From Cyathus striatus (taxonomy: Eukaryota; Basidiomycota; Agaricomycetes; Agaricales; Nidulariaceae), in NCBI GenBank assembly GCA_025738555.1, contig JAOVFP010000006.1, positions 372,001 to 436,000 of the forward strand: DNA of 64,000 bases, written 5' to 3'. The position numbers and the translations under genes are program-made. The stretch's first letter is position 1, and each line of letters starts with the position of its first letter. The notes under the pieces were generated by a model, which saw only the letters and a program-made list of their open reading frames with translations, had not been told where the DNA came from and did not search any database. Positions 24,212-35,738 of the stretch are shown piece by piece.

Positions 24212-26340
24212 TTAGTAAATCGATCGACGACTACCATTAAGAAATCGAATCCTTGTGAATAAGGAAGTGGTCCCACAAAATCAATAGATATGGTATGCCA
24301 GGGTCCTTCTGGAATACTATTAGGATTTAATAGCCCTATTGGTTTCGATCGATGAATGTTTGTTCTTTGACATGCTTCACATCCTGATACGTATTTCTTT
24401 ATGTCTGCCATTATTCTGGGCCACCAATAATCTCTCGTGATTAATTCCATAGTTTTATATTCACCATGGTGTCCAGATATTGCAGAGTCATGACATAGTT
24501 TAATTATACGTTCTCTCAGTTTAGCATTTTTAGGAATATAAATTCGATTCTTCCATGTTATTATGCCTTCTGATGATTCATTCCAGTCTTTTGTCTTAAG
24601 ATTAAGCATTTTTATTACTTCCTTGTCTCTATTCTTTCTGGATTTTCGAACTTGTTCCATTATATCTTCATCTTCACCGTGAACTTCATATATTTGTCTG
24701 AAGTGTTCCGGTTTAAGAAGTATAATGTCTTCATTATCATGTTCACCTTGTTCGTGTCCAGCTCGTCTAGATAATAAATCAGCTTTAGTCATTTGACTTC
24801 CTGGTTTATGATGTAGCGTATAATGGAATTCCGATAATTCTGTAGACCATCTTGCTTGTCGTCGATTTAATTTTTGTGGCTTTCTAAAATATTGGAGATT
24901 TTTATGATCTGTCCAAATCTCGAATATTTGTTTAGCTCCTAAAAGATACTGTCTCCACGTGTCTAATGCTCTCATTATCGCGAGCATTTCCTTATCGTAG
25001 ATTTCATAGTTTCGTTCAGTTGGACTTAAAGCATGTGATAAAAAGGCAATTGGTCTCCATTTTCCATCAATTTGTTCTTGGGATAGAATAGCTCCATTGG
25101 CAAAATCAGACGAATCGGCTTCTACTCGGTATTTTCCTTCATCATTCGGCATTGCTAATATTGGTGCCGATATGATTTGATCTTTTAGTTCGGAAAACGC
25201 TAGCGCTTGAGCAAGTTCCCATTTCCATTCATTTTTTCCAGTTAATTCATGAAGGGGTTTTGCTATTTTTGCAAATCCTTGAATGAATCTTCGATAGAAA
25301 TTAATGAAACCCAAAAATTGTTGAAGTTCTCGTTTATTATTCGGAACTGGCCAATCAACTACTGCTTTTACTTTCTCAGAATCCATTCGTACTGAATTCT
25401 TTGAGATAATAAGACCGAGATATTCTACTTCAGCTTTTTCGAAGAAACATTTTTCCGGTTTTAAGTATAATTCGTGTTCTTCTAATTTTCTAAGAACTCG
25501 TTTTACCATTTTTCTATGTTCTTCTAAAGTTTCCGTGAATATAAGAATGTCGTCCATATAAACTATGACAGTTCCTTCATTAATTTCCATTCTAAAAATG
25601 TCGTTCATCATGGTTTGGAACGTTGCCGGGGAATTGGTGAGACCGAAAAACATGACTAAAGGTTCGAATAATCCTCGATTAGTTCTAAATGCAGCATACT
25701 GTTCGTCTCCTTCTTTGATTCGAACATTATTGTATCCCCATCTAATATCTAATTTGGTGAAGTATCGTGCCTTTTTCAGTTTGTCTACTAACTCTTGAAT
25801 TAACGGTAAAGGATATCTATTTTTAATCGTTATTTCATTTAGTTTTCGATAATCCTGAATCGGTCTTAAAGATCCATCTTTCTTTTTGATGAAAAAGAAC
25901 GGTGATGCCCAGGGTGATTTGGAAGGTCTAATGCGTCCTGAATTAAGATTTTCATCAAGGAATTCATCTAGTTGTTTTTGTTCATCTAGATTCAATGGAT
26001 AAATCTTACAATCGAATGATGTAGCTCCTGGGAGTAATTCGATTGCATGGTCCCAAGGTCGACAAGGAGGAAGTTTATCGAATGATTCTTTTGAAAATAC
26101 TCTTTCAAATTCGTGGTAATACATTGGAACGGTTTCTTTCCAGTGCCTTTTTGGTTTTTGCTGATTTTGTGCTTCAGCAATTTTCGAAGCTGTGGTTTGA
26201 AACGCTCTTAATTCAATTTGTTCGAATATATTCACCGCTATGATGTGATCATCGGATTCAAGATTTATCTGTTCATCTAGATCAGATTCATCTTCTTCAG
26301 ATCCATCGTATTTATTAAAGGAGTACATTCTATCGGGCAT
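24163..26340 (-). pseudogene. Gypsy pol: reverse transcriptase, RNase H, integrase N-domain
   Basis: 725 codons. RT spans roughly residues 90-300 with the catalytic YMDD (IVYMDDILIF). RNase H follows, with VEADSSDFANGAI, EIYDKEMLAI and WTDHKNLQYF. The integrase H2C2 finger (HDSAISGHHGEY...CEACQRT) and the first catalytic region (SIDFVGPLP) end the ORF, which then breaks. The upstream junction with protease at about 26,340 is also out of frame by one. All core motifs are intact, so damage is limited to frameshifts. Confidence 0.94.
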
Positions 26341-26465
26341 CGTGTGAATTTAATTGTTCCTTCTTTCCAATCTATTTCTGGATTATGAGTTTGGAGCCAA
26401 TCGTGTCCGATAAACATAGATGCTTTTCCTAAATTAATGACAGCTAATTGTAATATTTCTACATG

Positions 26466-26903
26466 TCATCCATGTCGTACTCTCAATTCAACATAGTCGG
26501 TGATAGATCCATCACTATTAAGAGTTCCGTCTGCATTATAAACTGGAGAGGGTCGTGGATATTTCTTTGTTGTAAGTTGATGTTCCTCCACAAATTTCCG
26601 ATTAATACAAGTTCCCGTACTTCCGCTATCAAGTAATGCTTTTATTCCATATGTTCGTTGAGTATCTAGAGTAGTGATCATTAAATCAAGATCCATTTGA
26701 TTTCCGTTTGTTCCTCGGATGAATCTTTTGGGTCTTTTTAATTCTTCTAACGCTGGAATTACATCTTGATCTGAGAGATTGTTTAATTCTTTGATTGTTT
26801 TCTGAATTACTTCAGGTCTTCGTTTGGGATGTGTCCAGATACTCAATGTGGCTAAGGCAAGTTCCGATGTTTGGTCTTTTAATCTCCGTGCGACCCAATA
26901 CAC
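26466..26903 (-). pseudogene. Gypsy aspartic protease region
   Basis: 145-codon segment with the retropepsin active-site motif ALLDSGSTGTCINRKF. It is preceded by a spacer that reads in from the Gag end with a frame change near 26,925. A TGA at 26,466-26,468 interrupts the frame, which continues open in phase (HVEILQLAVINLGKASMF) to about 26,345, close to the RT start. Confidence 0.85.
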
Positions 26904-27038
26904 GTTTCCAGGTTTTACTTCCTGATTAGGGAAGCGCGTTTGGTTCTTTCTTTTGTAACGATACGTATTTCGATTCCAGATCTACCGTAGGTACAGTTAC
27001 ATTAGAAGGTACATAAAATGAGGCCGGCGAGTTTGCGC

Positions 27039-28288
27039 TCACTGCTGGCCTTGGGGAAAACCCAATTGAGCAATGAGGAGAGCACGTTGCTCTTCCGATA
27101 ATTTAGTTACATCCGGTATTTCTACTATTCCGCTAGTGGAAGCTACTGGTATAGAAGAGTCCATATTTACATTACGTTGTACATAGGGTCCACGAGGTTT
27201 CTTAGGGCATGTGTTGGACATGTGTCCTTTCTCTTTGCAATAAAAGCAGCGTCCTTCTTTTTTAAGTTGGTCTAAATCCATTCGATTTCCTCCTTGTGAT
27301 ACCGTAAGATTAGAACGATCGGGTGTCCGTTGTTGCGTGTTCGGTGTCTGTGGTGTTCCAGGGTTTGTGTTATTTTGGGGGCGTCCGGAATTTTGATTCT
27401 GAGTCGGAGGTCTTCCAAGGTTTTGCTGAGTTCGTCCAAAATTAGCTTCTCGGCGATTCCTTTCATATTCGCGGCTTTGCCAACCCAATCGATAAGTTTA
27501 TCGGTGACCTTAAGTCCACCGACTTCCATAAGTCTCCTGGCTAATAAGGGGTGCATGCCACGTCGGTATTTGTCCACAAGGGCCGTGTTATCGAATCCGG
27601 TTAGGTTCATCCATTGCATGAAATCGATCGTGTAATCTTCAACAGGTCGTGTTCCTTGTACGACTTTGTTAATCTGTTCGATGGCGTTATTCTGAGTTTC
27701 CGTTGAGATGAAAAAGAATTGTAATCGTTCAACGAATGTGTTCCAATCGGCAAAAGGGCAGGCTGTCCTGAATGCTTCATGAATGATGGCTGGGGAGTCG
27801 TCGGTTGCCGGGATATTAACTTTCTGGGTGTCCTGTAGTGTGGGTTCTTTTCCGTTATGTAATGACTTCCATTGAGCTCGTTCTTCATTGAATAGAATTA
27901 GATCTCCCAAAAATGTGTCTGCCCATCGTTGGGCTCGATTGTCCTTTCCTTTTTTTACTTTCGGTAGAGCGATTGTTATCTTTTTCCAATCGTTTGTAAT
28001 GTTCTTTTCCTGAAAGTACAACATCATACGTCTAATCCAATTATTAACTGTATGTGGATCTCCTTCGTAGTCTTCTGGAATCTCGACCTTTTCCTTTGGT
28101 TCCGGTCAATCTTCTTTTATTCCGTTTCTAATTTCCTGAATGACTCCTTGAGTCATTGCCGAAACACTTTCCCCTATAGCTTGTTTGTTTTCAGGGGTCA
28201 TGTTATTCCATCGTGTTATAAATTCATCTTTCATGAAAATTGCCACCAGGGCACCGAGAAATCCGAGAATCATTTCGAGAGTGATCAT
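27039..28288 (-). pseudogene. Gypsy Gag (capsid, nucleocapsid), disrupted
   Basis: Probable start ATG 28,286-28,288, overlapping the ORF0 stop as TAATG. A short N-terminal stretch (ITLEMILGFLGALVAIF) precedes an in-frame TGA (28,106-28,108), after which the frame continues open (PEPKEKVEIPEDYEGDP) into the capsid region. Near 27,480 the frame shifts by one (GKA to REYERNRREANFG). The C-terminal piece is Asn/Pro/Gln-rich and carries a CCHC zinc knuckle (CFYCKEKGHMSNTC). It packages element RNA in the family. TGA in place of CGA would fit C-to-T deamination. Confidence 0.85.
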
Positions 28289-28731
28289 TATAGATCGGTG
28301 TCGGAGTTAGGGTATGTTGGTGTGGGAAGTTCTTTACCGTCATTATGGACAGTGTTAAGAAGGGTTTCGTATCCTAAAGGAGAATAGAAATCTCTTTCAA
28401 AGGGAGAAATATATCTGGTGGGAGTACTAAATCTAAGTACGTTGTCGTGTCCTGGTTCGGTGATAATGGTAAGGGTTCGGAGAATAGGATGTTCCGGAGG
28501 AGTAGGGAGACGGGGAGGTGGAATGTAATCGGGGATTTGTTGAAGGGAAAGGTAGGTGTTGGGATCAAAATCCGAGTCGTCGGAGTCCACCGACACGGCT
28601 CTCGGGTTTTGAGGACGGGAATAGGGTGTGGGGCGAGATTGAGGAATATAGATTGGTACGGATGAAGAAGGGATGTGATAGGAACGGGATCGGAGAGATC
28701 GAAGGGTTTGGGAACGAGTTATTGGTGCCAC
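28288..28731 (-). CDS. ORF0 upstream of Gag in the Gypsy element
   Basis: 147 intact codons starting MAPITRSQTLRSLRSRSYH, rich in Pro, Ser, Arg and Tyr and without a recognisable domain. Its stop overlaps the Gag start (TAATG), an arrangement compatible with termination-reinitiation. Function unknown; it may be the N-terminal extension of the polyprotein. Confidence 0.6.
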   Translation of the reverse strand: MAPITRSQTLRSLRSRSYHIPSSSVPIYIPQSRPTPYSRPQNPRAVSVDSDDSDFDPNTYLSLQQIPDYIPPPRLPTPPEHPILRTLTIITEPGHDNVLRFSTPTRYISPFERDFYSPLGYETLLNTVHNDGKELPTPTYPNSDTDL

Positions 28732-29095
28732 CGTGATAGATCAAGTAACAGAGACTCTTGAGGATGCTCGGAAACTAGCGAGACGTCCTAAGTTTCACGC
28801 ACACTTTTTTGCAGATAGAACCAGCTGGGGCAACACGTGGTAGCCTCCCCAGTCACTGGCGCCGTGCCAAACTTAAGGCAGAGGGCCTAAGATGATCGGT
28901 AATTCGGACAGTGTCGGGCTCAACGTTACACCAGTCCTCTCGTACTTCCAAGTACAACGATCAAGTCTATCGAACGGAGTGTACGTCTGGTCCAAGAGGT
29001 CCAAGACGGGGAACGAGGTATAGGGATAAGTTTTGCCGGGGTTCGGCGGGAGAAGAGAAGTTCGGGGTCGAGGAATGAGGAGATTCTTGTGCTTT
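28732..29095 (-). other. 5' leader of the Gypsy element
   Basis: 364 bp of CpG-rich, non-coding sequence between the 5' LTR and ORF0. It presumably carries the primer site and packaging signals, none of which I can pinpoint. Confidence 0.5.
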
Positions 29096-29469
29096 TGTTA
29101 GCGACAGACGAGCAAAATACTCGAAGCCGAACTTAAACACTCGAACGTGAGAGAGAAATGAGTCTTATTGCTAATCTGGAATAAACTAGCACAAGAATAA
29201 CGAACTACTAACTAGAAAGACCGTATTTATAGAAAAGAACCATGAAGTAATCGCATGTACATTAGCCTACATTACAATGCATGTTACTGTGCTTCTACAT
29301 TAAGAACTCATGTAATACGTATGGCCGAACTGTGCAACTGTGCCCACAGTTATGATGAGTAACGTATGTTGATACGCATGGTGTCCGCATTGTAGGTCAT
29401 GTGACTATCACATGACATAGATAAGATATGATTAGATAAAGAGATTAGATAAGTGTTGAAATCCTAACA
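29096..29469 (-). repeat. 5' LTR of the Gypsy element
   Basis: 374 bp, TGTTAG...CTAACA. It contains a perfect 9-bp stem hairpin with a 3-nt loop at 29,396-29,416 (GTCATGTGA/TCACATGAC), which lies within the segment missing from the other LTR. Confidence 0.95.
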
Positions 29470-29770
29470 GTAATAAAATGTTTTTTTGCAATTATAAGTG
29501 AAGGGACAGAGTGGTATTTACAAAAATCAAGTGGGGGAGAGGTGAGAAGGGGAGGGAACTTGTCTATTTGGACAGGATTGACATATCCAGGAGACCCTGA
29601 ACATGTTTAAGTTGGAGTGGGAATACATAGGCACTAAATTTAGATGGGTGCCTCAGATGAGCTAAAAATACCCAAATACCCATGGGAAATCATCCAGACC
29701 CATCTGAATTTGACTAAATTTGGATAATATCTGTGGGTATATGGATACCAGCCATCCATGCACAGCCTTA

Positions 29771-30383
29771 CTGTGGAGGAACAAGGGGTGAGTAATAGAC
29801 AAAGGTAGAGAAAGTAACTCAGGGGTAGGACTTTGGCTTCAGCTTATGTGCTGTGCCCCTGGAATTCCTGGTCCTAGATTTCAGAGTAAAGGCAAGCCCT
29901 TTGGAGAAGACAAGAGATGGATGAGACAAGAGATGTAACTCAAGTCAGATGAGAGGGTGAGAATGTAGTTCAATACAAAACTAAGAACTAAGTACAAAAT
30001 GAGTGCTACTTAAATACTAGAGACTTGGAGTAAGTAAAGGCCACTGGCCAAGGTCAGTGGAGAAGTATAGCCAGATGCCAGTCCCTAAGAATGTAGGCTA
30101 ATACTAATTAAATATAATAAAACACATTGGAGGAGTAGACACATATGGTGGTGTAATGTGAAACAGACAGTGGTGCACTTAAGAATGATAAGTGACTCAC
30201 TGTGAGTTGTACTCTACAATAATTAAGGAATTGGCTTGGCAAGATGGAAGAAGGGAAACAGGAGTAAGCTATATACAGTAATCAATATGTAATAATATGA
30301 ACATAATTAAAGTTTGGAGTAAACAAAGAGGAAGGTGGAGTAAGGGATTAGGAGTCTGGAGGTAGGTGATACAGGATATGACA
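29771..30383. mobile_element. 3' fragment of the solo LTR split by the hAT
   Basis: Continues from 17,453. Shares with the other L1 copies the block 'ctgtgcccctgga' and the end ATATGACA. Outer TSD ATAAT at 30,384-30,388. Confidence 0.85.
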
Positions 30384-30886
30384 ATAATACAAAGTTGAGA
30401 CAGGTAAACTTTATCCCATGTGAAATTTACACATTGCTAAGCATTTAGTGCTCTGGTGCCAACATAATTAAAATATTAGTTTTTGACCTTACTGTAATAA
30501 TTTAATGGTTTGACAAATGCTGTGTCACCACATATCATCTCTCATTGTTCTCTTTCACTGCAGCAAGTGGTACCATTTCCACATCAAACTACTTTGATAG
30601 CTCAGTACAGGGACCAGTACACAACCTACAAGTGATGGGCTAGGGTCTAGGAATCTGGATATTGCTAGAAAAATCTATCAAAAACTTTTTCAACCTCATC
30701 CAATGTCAATACTGGTACTGGATCACATCTGGGTGCTCCTGCTGCAAGTTGAGTAACAGGAGGAGATGGTAGCTGAAGTGGAGACTGGAGACTCAGTGGG
30801 AAGTAGTAGCTTCATTGCTGGTGGAGATGGAAGCTGGATGTGGTCTTTTGAAGCATTTATGCTGTGGTCACTGCACTCTCCTCAAC
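30384..30886. other. CpG-poor sequence without a supported gene
   Basis: No ORF, TIR or LTR end recognised. It may be promoter-distal sequence of the duplicated gene fragment that starts at about 30,887. Confidence 0.4.
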
Positions 30887-31877
30887 AGTGCTTGGACTTG
30901 GCTTGGACAATCCACTTTTCATACCAAGCTGATTACTATTAGCAGAAGTCCTCACAAGTGACTAAGGCCTTCAACATTTTATTCAATCAACACCTTGCTA
31001 CTATCATGTAAGAAGAGTTTGATAACATATTGAGAGTTTGATAACTTTGTAAATCTGTATTATCTCTTCCCGCATTTATGCTATTACTATGAAACTTTGC
31101 ATGCCAATGCAATACATTGCTACCAATGTATGTCCAAGCTTACATGTTGATTAGATGTATATTTGGTTTTAAAACATGGAATTACTGCAGAATTCTCTCA
31201 AAATATGTGAGATCTATTCTGATCTTGTTGACATATCCTCATGAAATTTGACAAGTGCATAGCATACATGTAGCCCTATGATATTACAAAGTCTCATAGC
31301 AAACAACTAAGCCTGTGCAGTAATAAAGTGTGAATACAAGTTTATATGCATTCTGAGTGTGACAGGGAAAGGAGAAATAGATCTCCACTTCAAATCCTAT
31401 TATGTATGGTGGTGCTTAAAAATTAGCTGGTGACACTAGGGAGCAAGGCAACCTGATTTTCTGGTGTTCTGAGTCTCAAATCTTACTGTGACAATGCATG
31501 ACAAAAGCTATCAAACTCTAGTTACACCCTCTGGAAGTGCTCTGCTATGACAACAAAATGAAATTTCAGACATCTAAATTCATATTTGTAAAGCTAAGAT
31601 GTTTTTAAATGTAATTGCAAAAGAAGAAGCTCTAAAGTTGAGTGGTTAAGGAGGAATTAGTGAAATACAGAAAAGTTATCAAACTCTTGTTACATGATAG
31701 TATCCATTCAAACCTCTTGTTGTCTCATATTGTGACTAAGTTTGTTTTCCTCCCTGCCTCCTCTGCAATGTGCATCCAGCTCAACTACATAATTACCTGA
31801 CCTTTTCTCAGTATAGGGTTTCTTGGTGCTATAAATAGTGAGCCTTGCAGTACCAACTTAACTACCTATGAGATGAT
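30887..31877 (+). pseudogene. Decayed duplicate of the 4,255-5,792 gene: promoter and exon 1
   Basis: 30,887-31,000 resembles 4,133-4,190 (gtgcttggacttggcttgg against ctgcttggacttggcctgg). 31,703-31,877 resembles 4,195-4,405 (leader, ATG region, tatagggtttctt, intron start). Most differences are C-to-T or G-to-A, many at former CpG sites (gactatgcgataactcg against aactacataattacctg). The start codon context reads aatgTGCATC in place of aATGAGCATC. A 700-bp MITE interrupts it and the element at 31,878 truncates it. Confidence 0.75.
31001..31700. mobile_element. 700-bp MITE with TA target
   Basis: Ends CTATCATGTAASAAGAGTTT (inverted at the right), with TIR similarity extending about 60 bp. It is flanked by TA at 30,999-31,000 and 31,701-31,702. 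The CpG-normal gene copy at about 4,190 shows the site without the insertion. Tc1/mariner-like target; no transposase. Confidence 0.75.
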
Positions 31878-32363
31878 CATAAGTGTCAGCCAATTATTTT
31901 CATTAAATGCCTAGGTTTTATGATCATGGTGATCATATAAGCTAGGCATTTTTTTTATGATCACCCACTATTATATATGTAGTAATGAATGTATGATTAC
32001 TAGTGAATGTATAGGTGATCTTAAGTGATCTTTCAGTGTTTTAGTAGTGTTTCAGGTGGATATTCACTTACTACTGGTACTAATGAATCTACAGGTGATC
32101 ATGAGTGTTCATTAGGTGTTTCAAGTGCATATTCACTTATTACTGGTACTAAAGAATGTATAGGTGATCATAAGTGATCATTATATATTACAATAGCATA
32201 TTATTTTGGGTAATATCACATATGTCACACATGTCACATTTGTCGCACTTGTCACGCCTATCACATGCGTCACACTTTTACACCTGTCACGCTTGTCACA
32301 ATGTTACATCTGTCATGTTTTTTACACCTGTCACATATATTACACTTCTGCATCACATTTGTC
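31878..32363 (+). repeat. Left long TIR of copy B (mirror at 37,198-37,683)
   Basis: Outer 290 bp: GATCA-rich, with repeated 'ggtgatcataagtgatc'-like strings. Inner part: about 9-10-bp TGTCACA units. The mirror arm ends exactly where the hAT at 35,739 duplicated GACAAATG. Confidence 0.9.
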
Positions 32364-32790
32364 ACACATATTCCCGCGCTTAACGCATATTCCCACGCTT
32401 CATGCATATTCCCACATCACATTTGTCACATTCTTCCAGCACATTACATTTGTTGCACATATTCCTGCACATCACATTTGTCACAATTTTCATGTGCATT
32501 ATGTCTGTCACAATTCTCCCACATTACGTATATTTCACAATTGTCATGCTTTGCATGTGTGTCACACATTACACTTGTCACATTCTTCATGAGCATTACA
32601 CTTTTATGCATGTCACACATCTCACATATGTTTGTCACGCTTTTCATGCTTGTCACAGTGCATTTGTCATACTTCATATGCATGTTATATATCACATTTG
32701 TCATGTTCATCACATGTGTCACATCTGTTTCTTGTGATTTGCACATGCATTGCATTTGTCATTCTTTGAGGCATCTATTGTGCTTTTCAC
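32215..32790 (+). repeat. TGTCACA minisatellite
   Basis: Dozens of imperfect units such as ttgtcacac, cctgtcacg and cttgtcaca, with an intermixed 'acatattcccgcgctt' sub-motif at 32,367-32,420. Long overlapping ORFs in all three plus frames (Cys/His/Ser/Thr-rich) are a by-product of the repeat, not genes. The inverse complement occurs at 33,780-34,168, 35,608-35,738 and 37,206-37,340. Confidence 0.85.
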
Positions 32791-34168
32791 ATACATCATA
32801 TGTGTTACTTAAGGTCTATAATGAAGTGTTTCCATTCCTTTCATATCCAAGGAATCAAAACACCCAGTGATGCCACATTTAACCCCTAGCTCATTACTTA
32901 GTAATGTAATTCAGTCTTCAGACCCTGTCAATGACAATACTGCATATGACTATGAAGAAATGATAGTAAGTTTTTCTTAGGCAAGGGGGGAGAAAAGACA
33001 AAGTGGCCTTTCAGAAAAGAGGATAAGAAGAAAAGATGGTGATGATGTACTTGATACTAAACTAAAGAATAGAAAAGCAAGTAATGGCCACTGAGCAAGA
33101 AAGTACAGAGAAGTACAGGAGGGGGTTTCATATGTATGAATGGATACTAATACTAAAAGAACTATATAACATGAATGAGAGAAGTCAAACACATATGACA
33201 GTGTAGAAGTGTCATGTAATTATATAGAGTAAGCATATATGTGACTCAATATATGTGTTGGAGATATAAGAATAGCCAATGGTTAATGCAAACATCATGA
33301 TCATCTAATGCCTGAGACATGAGTTTGATGTGATGTGGAATCACATATACTTACTATTCTTTTACATTTGTTATTCATATGTGGTTCTCTTACTATATGT
33401 CCTTTTCTGTTCAGTTGTTAAATATTTCCAAAGTATTTAATTCTATCATAATGATCTCATCATCTCTCACATCCAGACTAACCATTATCATTTTTACTTT
33501 GTCATTTCATTACATCTCTAGTCCTGATTATTAAACATCTCATATCATTCCATTTCCAAATATCTCATGCTCAGTCAATAGGGTTAAGACTTCTACTACA
33601 TATACACTCTACAACTTTCATTCTAGTTTCTTATTACTACCACACTTCTATAACTTTCTAATTGTTATTTTCCATGTTACAACCTCCAATTCTACAAGTA
33701 CATATTGTTTCCCCTGCATATATAGTTCACTCTATACTATTAGATACTTACACCACTCCCATGACAACTTGAATAGTGGTACAGACAGAAAAATCTGATG
33801 TGATTGGAAAGCATGACATTTGTGAAAAGGCTGCAATGCACTTGAAAAATGTGACATGCATGAAAAACACATAATGTATCTGAGAAAAATAACACATGTA
33901 ACATATGTGAAAAGTGTGACATGACTCAAAGATATGATATGTGTGACAAGCATGAAAAGCGTGACAAATAGATGTGAGATGTGTGACATGCATAAAAGTG
34001 TAATACTCATGAAGAATGTGACAAGTGTGATGCATGATGCACATGCAAAGCATGACAAATGCACTAAAGCATGACAATTGTGAAATATGCATAATGTGGG
34101 AGAATTGTGACAGATGTGATGCACATGAAAATTGTAACAAATGTGATGCACAGGAATATGCGTGATAC

Positions 34169-35602
34169 TGTCACGACTGTGCCCCTAGCCTGACTTGGTG
34201 ACAGAGTATGAGGGGGTGACTATGGAAAAATGAGGGGTGAGTGTGAGATGAAAACAGAGAACAAGAACTCAGGAGATAGGACTTCAGCTTCAGCTTATGT
34301 GCTGTGCCCCTGGGATTCCTGGTCCTGGATTTCGGAGTAAGGGCAAGCCCTTTGGAGAAGACAAGAGATGAGAAGACAAGAGGTGTAACTCAAGTCAGAC
34401 TAAAGGGTGAGGACATAGTTCAATATGAAACTAAAGACTAAGAACAAATTGAGTGCTACTTAAATACTAGAGACTCAGAGTAAGTAAAGGCCGCTGGCCA
34501 AGGCCAGCAGAGAAGTACAGTCAGGGTAGGCATATTGTTATATCCATGTCCGGATACATCGTGCCGACGTTCCCACGTGACCTTCCAACATACCCGGTCC
34601 GTTCCCGGAACGTACCCGCTTCGGGTTTACACTTCCCGACGTTCCCGCCCGGGAACGTACCCGGAACCCGTCGGGTTTTCTATCGGGTATCCCGGATACG
34701 TACTTTCTCTTATGACGGCCTCACCGCGTCATCATTCTATTACTCCTCCCTTCCATTCCTACTTATACGTTTCATTATGGCCTTTGTAGATTAGTTCCTT
34801 ATTCTTCATTCTGAGCGCGTCATTTGCGCCCCTACTCCGCTTTGCCAAGACTTCATTTCCTACTTACTCCTTTGACTTGTCCTTTGTATAATACTTCTAC
34901 ATTCGTATCTACAGGTTCCTACTTAGTATAAGTAGTCTTCCAGTTGTAATAGGTAGTCTTCAGTATTCGTATCAACTCTGTACACTTTCTTCCTACTCTA
35001 AGTTCCGAAACCCGCTCCGGGTTTTCCTTCGGGTTTCTCTCCCGCTACCTAGTGTAGTGGCGAAGCCCTCTCTTATACTCTGGAACGTCTTCCTTGGTTA
35101 CATATCATCTTCCTCGAAATACGAACCATTCCCTGGGGATATCCAGGCGGCGCAGCACACAAGCTGAAGCCACGGTTCTTTCCGCACTCCCGCTCTACGT
35201 TTCCGCACCCGTACTCACTTCGGGTTTCCGTTATAGTTCTCCCACACCCTCCGGGTGTCTTCGCAACCACTTCTGAGCAGGAAGAGAATCGGTACGTAAC
35301 ACATATGTAGAATGAAGACTATAACTAATTAAACATAATAAAATGTGTTGGAGAAGTGAGTGCATATAGTGATGTAAAGTGAAACAGATAGTGGCACACT
35401 TAATAATGATAAGTGACTCACTATGAGATGTATACTACATTACTGAGGGGATAGCTCAGTAGAACAGAAGAAAGGAAATGGAAGTAATCTATGTACAGTA
35501 AGCAATAAGTAATAATGAGAATGTAAGCAAAGTCCGGAGTAAACAAGGTGAAGGTGGAGTAAGAGCATAGGAGCCTGGAGGTAGATGATATGGGATATGA
35601 CA
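34169..35602. mobile_element. Solo LTR, family L1, interrupted by another solo LTR
   Basis: Starts TGTCACGACTGTGCCCC and ends ATATGACA, with perfect TSD GATAC at 34,164-34,168 and 35,603-35,607. Without the nested insertion it is 663 bp, one base from the 664-bp family length. Confidence 0.92.
34536..35301. mobile_element. Solo LTR, family L2 (young, CpG-rich)
   Basis: 766 bp, TGTTATATCC...GTAACA, with perfect TSD CATAT at 34,531-34,535 and 35,302-35,306. In contrast with its surroundings it is dense in CpG, with repeated gttcccgg/ccgggaacg motifs (34,570-34,690). A decayed relative lies at 40,617-41,325. Confidence 0.92.
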
Positions 35603-35738
35603 GATACATGTGACATGCAAGAATATGTGTGACAAATGTGACACGCTGGAAGAATGTGACAAATGTGATGCACGGGAATATGTGTTAAGCGGGAATATGT
35701 GTGACAGACATGACACACAGGAATATGTGTGACAAATG

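Larger units (their letters stand above)
22651..29469 (-). mobile_element. Ty3/Gypsy chromovirus, full-length, minus strand
   Basis: 6,819 bp with LTRs at 29,096-29,469 (5' in element orientation) and 22,651-22,994 (3'), and perfect TSD GTAAT at 22,646-22,650 and 29,470-29,474. Order: leader, ORF0, Gag, protease, RT, RNase H, integrase, chromodomain, PPT. CpG content is normal and the LTRs are nearly identical, so insertion was recent. No TGG-type tRNA primer site directly follows the 5' LTR (it continues AAAGCACAAG), so the priming mode is unclear. Several frameshifts and stops make this copy non-coding for a full polyprotein. Confidence 0.96.
17454..29770 (-). mobile_element. hAT transposon, 12.3 kb with two nested retroelements
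   Basis: Ends are TAGGCCTGCACATGG (left) and, inverted, TAAGGCTGTGCATGG (right). The 8-bp TSD CTGTGGAG lies at 17,446-17,453 and 29,771-29,778. The element carries a decayed hAT transposase gene (19,794-22,639, minus). Without the solo LTR (18,816-19,479) and the Gypsy (22,651-29,469) it would be about 4.8 kb, normal for an autonomous hAT. It inserted into an L1 solo LTR. A short relative with the same ends lies at 35,739-37,197. Confidence 0.9.

Noticed and set aside
28870..28975. String cagtcctctcgtact in the Gypsy leader resembling the sarcin-ricin region of large-subunit rRNA (complement)
   Set aside because: Only about 15 bp match and the flanks do not fit rRNA; treated as chance.
32174..32870. 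Long overlapping Cys/His-rich ORFs resembling zinc-binding repeats
   Set aside because: They arise in all three frames from the 9-10-bp TGTCACA repeat and recur wherever that repeat occurs; no start context or coding bias.
33732..34151. Minus-strand 130-codon ORFs near the LTR at 34,169
   Set aside because: They are the complement of the same minisatellite that forms the right TIR of the element.
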